This document shows, piece by piece, positions 4,923 through 6,841 of a stretch of 6,841 bases of DNA. The notes beneath the pieces were generated by a model, which was given only the letters and a program-made list of their open reading frames with translations, made no database searches and had not been told where the DNA came from. The position numbers and the translations under genes are program-made. The stretch is from Thermococci archaeon (GTDB lineage: Archaea > Methanobacteriota_B > Thermococci > Thermococcales > Thermococcaceae): assembly GCA_003663525.1 (NCBI GenBank), contig QMUF01000084.1, positions 1 through 6,841 on the forward strand, read 5' to 3'. The number at the start of each line of letters is the position of its first letter. Within the stretch, counting starts at the first letter, position 1.

Positions 4923-6841
4923 TCATCCCTTAGCGACTCCTATGGGCCTCATTCTTGCCACTAGATTTGCTATTCCTGCCTCATGCACAACTTTAACAAC
5001 ATTATCAACGTTCTTATATGCACCTGGAGCCTCCTCAGCTACAACCCTCATGCTTGCTGCCCTGATGTATATTCCCCTCTGCATTAGCTCATTCCTAAGT
5101 TTTTCTCCTCTAAACTGTCTAGTTGCAGCATGTCTGCTCAAAACTCTTCCAGCACCATGGCATGTGCTTCCAAAGGTCTCTCTCATTGAACCTTCAGCTC
5201 CGGCCAATACGTAGCTTGCCGTACCCATTGATCCAGGGATAAGTACAGGCTGTCCCACATCACGGTAGACTTTTGGAACTGCTTCATGTCCTGGAGGAAA
5301 CGCTCTTGTGGCTCCTTTTCTATGCACTACAACTTTAACTTTCTTTCCATCAACTTCGTGCTCCTCAACTTTTGCTATATTATGGGCAACATCATAAACT
5401 ATGTGCATTCCTAAGTCTTCGGCCTTTTGTTTGAATACTTCTTCAAAGCTTTCCCTTACCCAGTGTGTTATCATCTGTCTGTTTGCCCAGGCAAAGTTTG
5501 CTGCGCCTTTCATGGCACTAAAGTATCTCTGGCCTTCTTCTGTTTGGAATGGAACACTTACGAGTTCTCTGTCAGGCCATGGCACGTTGTATTTTCTATT
5601 GGCTTTTTCCATAATCCTCAGGTAATCACTTGCCACTTGATGTCCAAGGCCTCTCGAACCTGTGTGAACCATAACTACGACCTGTCCCTCAAATAGACCG
5701 TAAACTTTGGCTATTTTTTTATCGAATATCTTATCAACCACCTGAACCTCCAAGAAGTGGTTTCCACTTCCAAGGGACCCTAATTGTGGAGCCCCTCTTT
5801 GCTTCGCTTTTTGACTTACTGCATTTGGATTCGCTCCTTCCATTCTTCCGTTTTCTTCCAAATGCTCTAAATCCTCTTTCCAGCCATAGCCGCTATCTAC
5901 GGCCCATTTGGCACCGTCCGCTAAGACATCATCAAGCTGTGTCCAGTGAAGTCTAATCCTTCCTTTGCTTCCAAGACCAGATGGGACGTTCTTGAAGAGA
6001 GTATCAATGATCTGCTTAATCTTTGGTCTTACATCTTTCTCAGTTAAATTCGTCCTAATAAGCCTGACACCACAGTTGTGGACAACAACTCCGTTGGCTA
6101 TGAAGTTGTGGGCAGTGTGGTAAGCGCCAATATCGTAGAACTTTTCATACTTCGGCCTAATCATCTCAACCTTGATGACCTGCTCGGCGACAAAACCACC
6201 CTCGTAGCCCCTCTCCCTCGCGAACTTCTCGAAGGTCGGAAAGTCCCTCGAAACGCGCGACTCCTTGTCTCCTTCGTAGATGGCCATCTCAACGAAGCGT
6301 TTGTCTACAACGTCTTTGACGGCCTCGTATACCTTTGTCACGCTTTCCATCTCCATGTAAACTTCTCTTGCGGTCTGAGCGGCCTTCTTCCTTGCATCCC
6401 TAACGTGCTCCTTGAACTTCAGGTAGGCGTAGGCGATTAGGCCCCTGGCCTTCTTCTCGAGGTCGTACTCGTAGTTTATCTTTCCGAGAAAGTTCCTGAT
6501 GCTCTCCTCGCCGACGAGGGCGAGCCTGTAGGTGACGCCTTTCTTTGCTTTAACCTTGTAAACCGTAGTTTTAACGCCGAACTCCGCAAGGAGCTCCACT
6601 ATCTCATCCATGAAAGCCCTGAGGTTCTCCTCAAGCCCATCGGCTTTTGACTGGATGAGGTTTATCGGTAGGGATGTGTTGCTCTTGAACTCTACGATGC
6701 TTCCATCCGCCGCAAAGAGGCCGGCAAGGAAGTTCCTCTTCACCCATAGGGGAGCGTTCTTAATCCACCCTGGAACACCGTATGCAATCTCGGCTTTCTT
6801 GCCCCTCGGCATTCCGAGCTTCTCCATGAGCATGGCAAAGC
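4923..6841 (-). CDS. rtcB: RtcB 3'-phosphate RNA ligase precursor interrupted by an intein (5' end cut off)
   Basis: RtcB joins RNA 2',3'-cyclic phosphate or 3'-phosphate ends to 5'-OH ends using GTP and manganese, in tRNA splicing and RNA repair in the cytoplasm. The C-extein (4923-6074) runs from [10 protein letters not shown] to the stop. If its first Cys is numbered 98 as in P. horikoshii RtcB, the motifs [24 protein letters not shown] and STCHGAGR place His203, His234, His328 and His403. These correspond to the metal ligands and, for His403, to the guanylylated histidine (His404 in P. horikoshii). The mature end is residue 480 against 481, a one-residue deletion between His234 and His328. 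All catalytic residues inside the window are intact; the Asp95 equivalent lies upstream, outside it. The frame is open from the right edge through the intein with no stop, so the Met at 6831-6833 is internal to the intein. RtcB identity is very secure. Confidence 0.97.
   Translation of the reverse strand, partial: FAMLMEKLGMPRGKKAEIAYGVPGWIKNAPLWVKRNFLAGLFAADGSIVEFKSNTSLPINLIQSKADGLEENLRAFMDEIVELLAEFGVKTTVYKVKAKKGVTYRLALVGEESIRNFLGKINYEYDLEKKARGLIAYAYLKFKEHVRDARKKAAQTAREVYMEMESVTKVYEAVKDVVDKRFVEMAIYEGDKESRVSRDFPTFEKFARERGYEGGFVAEQVIKVEMIRPKYEKFYDIGAYHTAHNFIANGVVVHNCGVRLIRTNLTEKDVRPKIKQIIDTLFKNVPSGLGSKGRIRLHWTQLDDVLADGAKWAVDSGYGWKEDLEHLEENGRMEGANPNAVSQKAKQRGAPQLGSLGSGNHFLEVQVVDKIFDKKIAKVYGLFEGQVVVMVHTGSRGLGHQVASDYLRIMEKANRKYNVPWPDRELVSVPFQTEEGQRYFSAMKGAANFAWANRQMITHWVRESFEEVFKQKAEDLGMHIVYDVAHNIAKVEEHEVDGKKVKVVVHRKGATRAFPPGHEAVPKVYRDVGQPVLIPGSMGTASYVLAGAEGSMRETFGSTCHGAGRVLSRHAATRQFRGEKLRNELMQRGIYIRAASMRVVAEEAPGAYKNVDNVVKVVHEAGIANLVARMRPIGVAKG
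6075..6137 (-). other. Intein C-terminal splicing region (blocks F and G)
   Basis: These 21 codons encode [12 protein letters not shown] then IANGVVVHN. The His of block F (in AHNF), the penultimate His and the final Asn are all present, so the C-terminal half of the splicing site looks competent. Confidence 0.88.
6699..6728 (-). other. LAGLIDADG motif of the intein homing endonuclease (probably block E)
   Basis: The codons read [10 protein letters not shown]. The last Asp, the metal-binding catalytic position in this family, is kept, while the first Asp of the consensus is Ala. The following residues ([20 protein letters not shown]) match the strand and helix pattern that follows the second motif in double-motif intein endonucleases, so this is taken as block E. 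Confidence 0.8.

Larger units (their letters stand above)
6075..6841 (-). mobile_element. RtcB intein, C-terminal part with LAGLIDADG homing endonuclease
   Basis: In-frame protein intron whose last residue is Asn at 6075-6077, followed by Cys+1 of the extein at 6072-6074. Block G is GVVVHN with the penultimate His and terminal Asn needed for branch resolution and Asn cyclisation. Block F is [15 protein letters not shown] just before it. About 256 residues are present; the N-terminal splicing block, block B and probably the first LAGLIDADG motif lie beyond the right edge. Downstream of the visible LAGLIDADG motif, the pattern [19 protein letters not shown] then [20 protein letters not shown] looks like the usual endonuclease core ending in block H, followed by a mostly helical region. 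It should splice itself out to give active RtcB. RtcB inteins are known in Pyrococcus (called Hyp-2 in older naming, from memory). Its base composition differs from the flanking gene. Confidence 0.93.

Noticed and set aside
4942..5214. Plus-strand open frame of 90 codons downstream of the promoter-like element
   Set aside because: It lies wholly antisense to strongly conserved RtcB coding sequence, has no clear ribosome-binding site and no recognisable protein features.
5401..5696. Two overlapping plus-strand open frames (5401-5625 and 5427-5696)
   Set aside because: Both are antisense to the RtcB catalytic core, overlap each other in different frames and lack protein-like features.
6078..6440. 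Plus-strand open frame of 120 codons
   Set aside because: It is antisense to the intein; the open frame is explained by the higher G+C and codon bias of the intein on the other strand.
6831..6833. Met codon as the start of the minus-strand gene
   Set aside because: The frame stays open to the window edge, and the sequence on both sides of this Met is intein interior, so it is not a translation start.

Overview
This window most likely comes from a hyperthermophilic archaeon of the order Thermococcales (Pyrococcus or Thermococcus). That is an inference. It rests on an RtcB ligase whose catalytic residues match P. horikoshii RtcB almost position for position, an intein inserted at that ligase's metal-binding cysteine, strong GGAGGT/GAGGTGAT ribosome-binding sites, very short intergenic gaps and a promoter-like element of archaeal TATA type. 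The genus cannot be settled from the sequence alone.

Positions 1-4883, plus strand: a compact four-gene cassette. It encodes an ABC-2 permease (5' end cut off by the window), an ABC ATPase, a secreted and membrane-anchored protein with four NEW3-like beta domains, and a second ABC-2 permease that is a clear paralogue of the first. Gaps are 5 and 4 bases, and one junction is a 4-base ATGA overlap, so the four genes are almost certainly one translationally coupled operon. The simplest model is a heterodimeric ABC-2 complex: two permeases in the membrane, the ATPase dimer on the cytoplasmic face, and the NEW3 protein on the outer face as a receptor, scaffold or S-layer link. The substrate cannot be read from the sequence. 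This cassette is the best candidate here for a poorly described system.

Positions 4884-4922: a 39-base gap between convergent genes. It holds a plus-strand TATA-like element and, on the minus strand, a few T runs that could end rtcB transcription.

Positions 4923-6841, minus strand: rtcB, the 3'-phosphate RNA ligase for tRNA splicing and RNA repair, entering from the right edge. From 4923 to 6074 it codes the C-terminal extein, from the catalytic Cys98 equivalent to the stop. From 6075 to the edge it codes the C-terminal 256 or so residues of an intein with a LAGLIDADG homing endonuclease. The N-extein and the intein start lie outside the window. The intein DNA is richer in G+C (about 52 percent by hand count) than the extein (about 45 percent) or the ABC operon (about 40 percent), which suggests it was acquired from another lineage. 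No RNA genes, CRISPR arrays, insertion sequences or gene-free stretches over 300 bases were seen.
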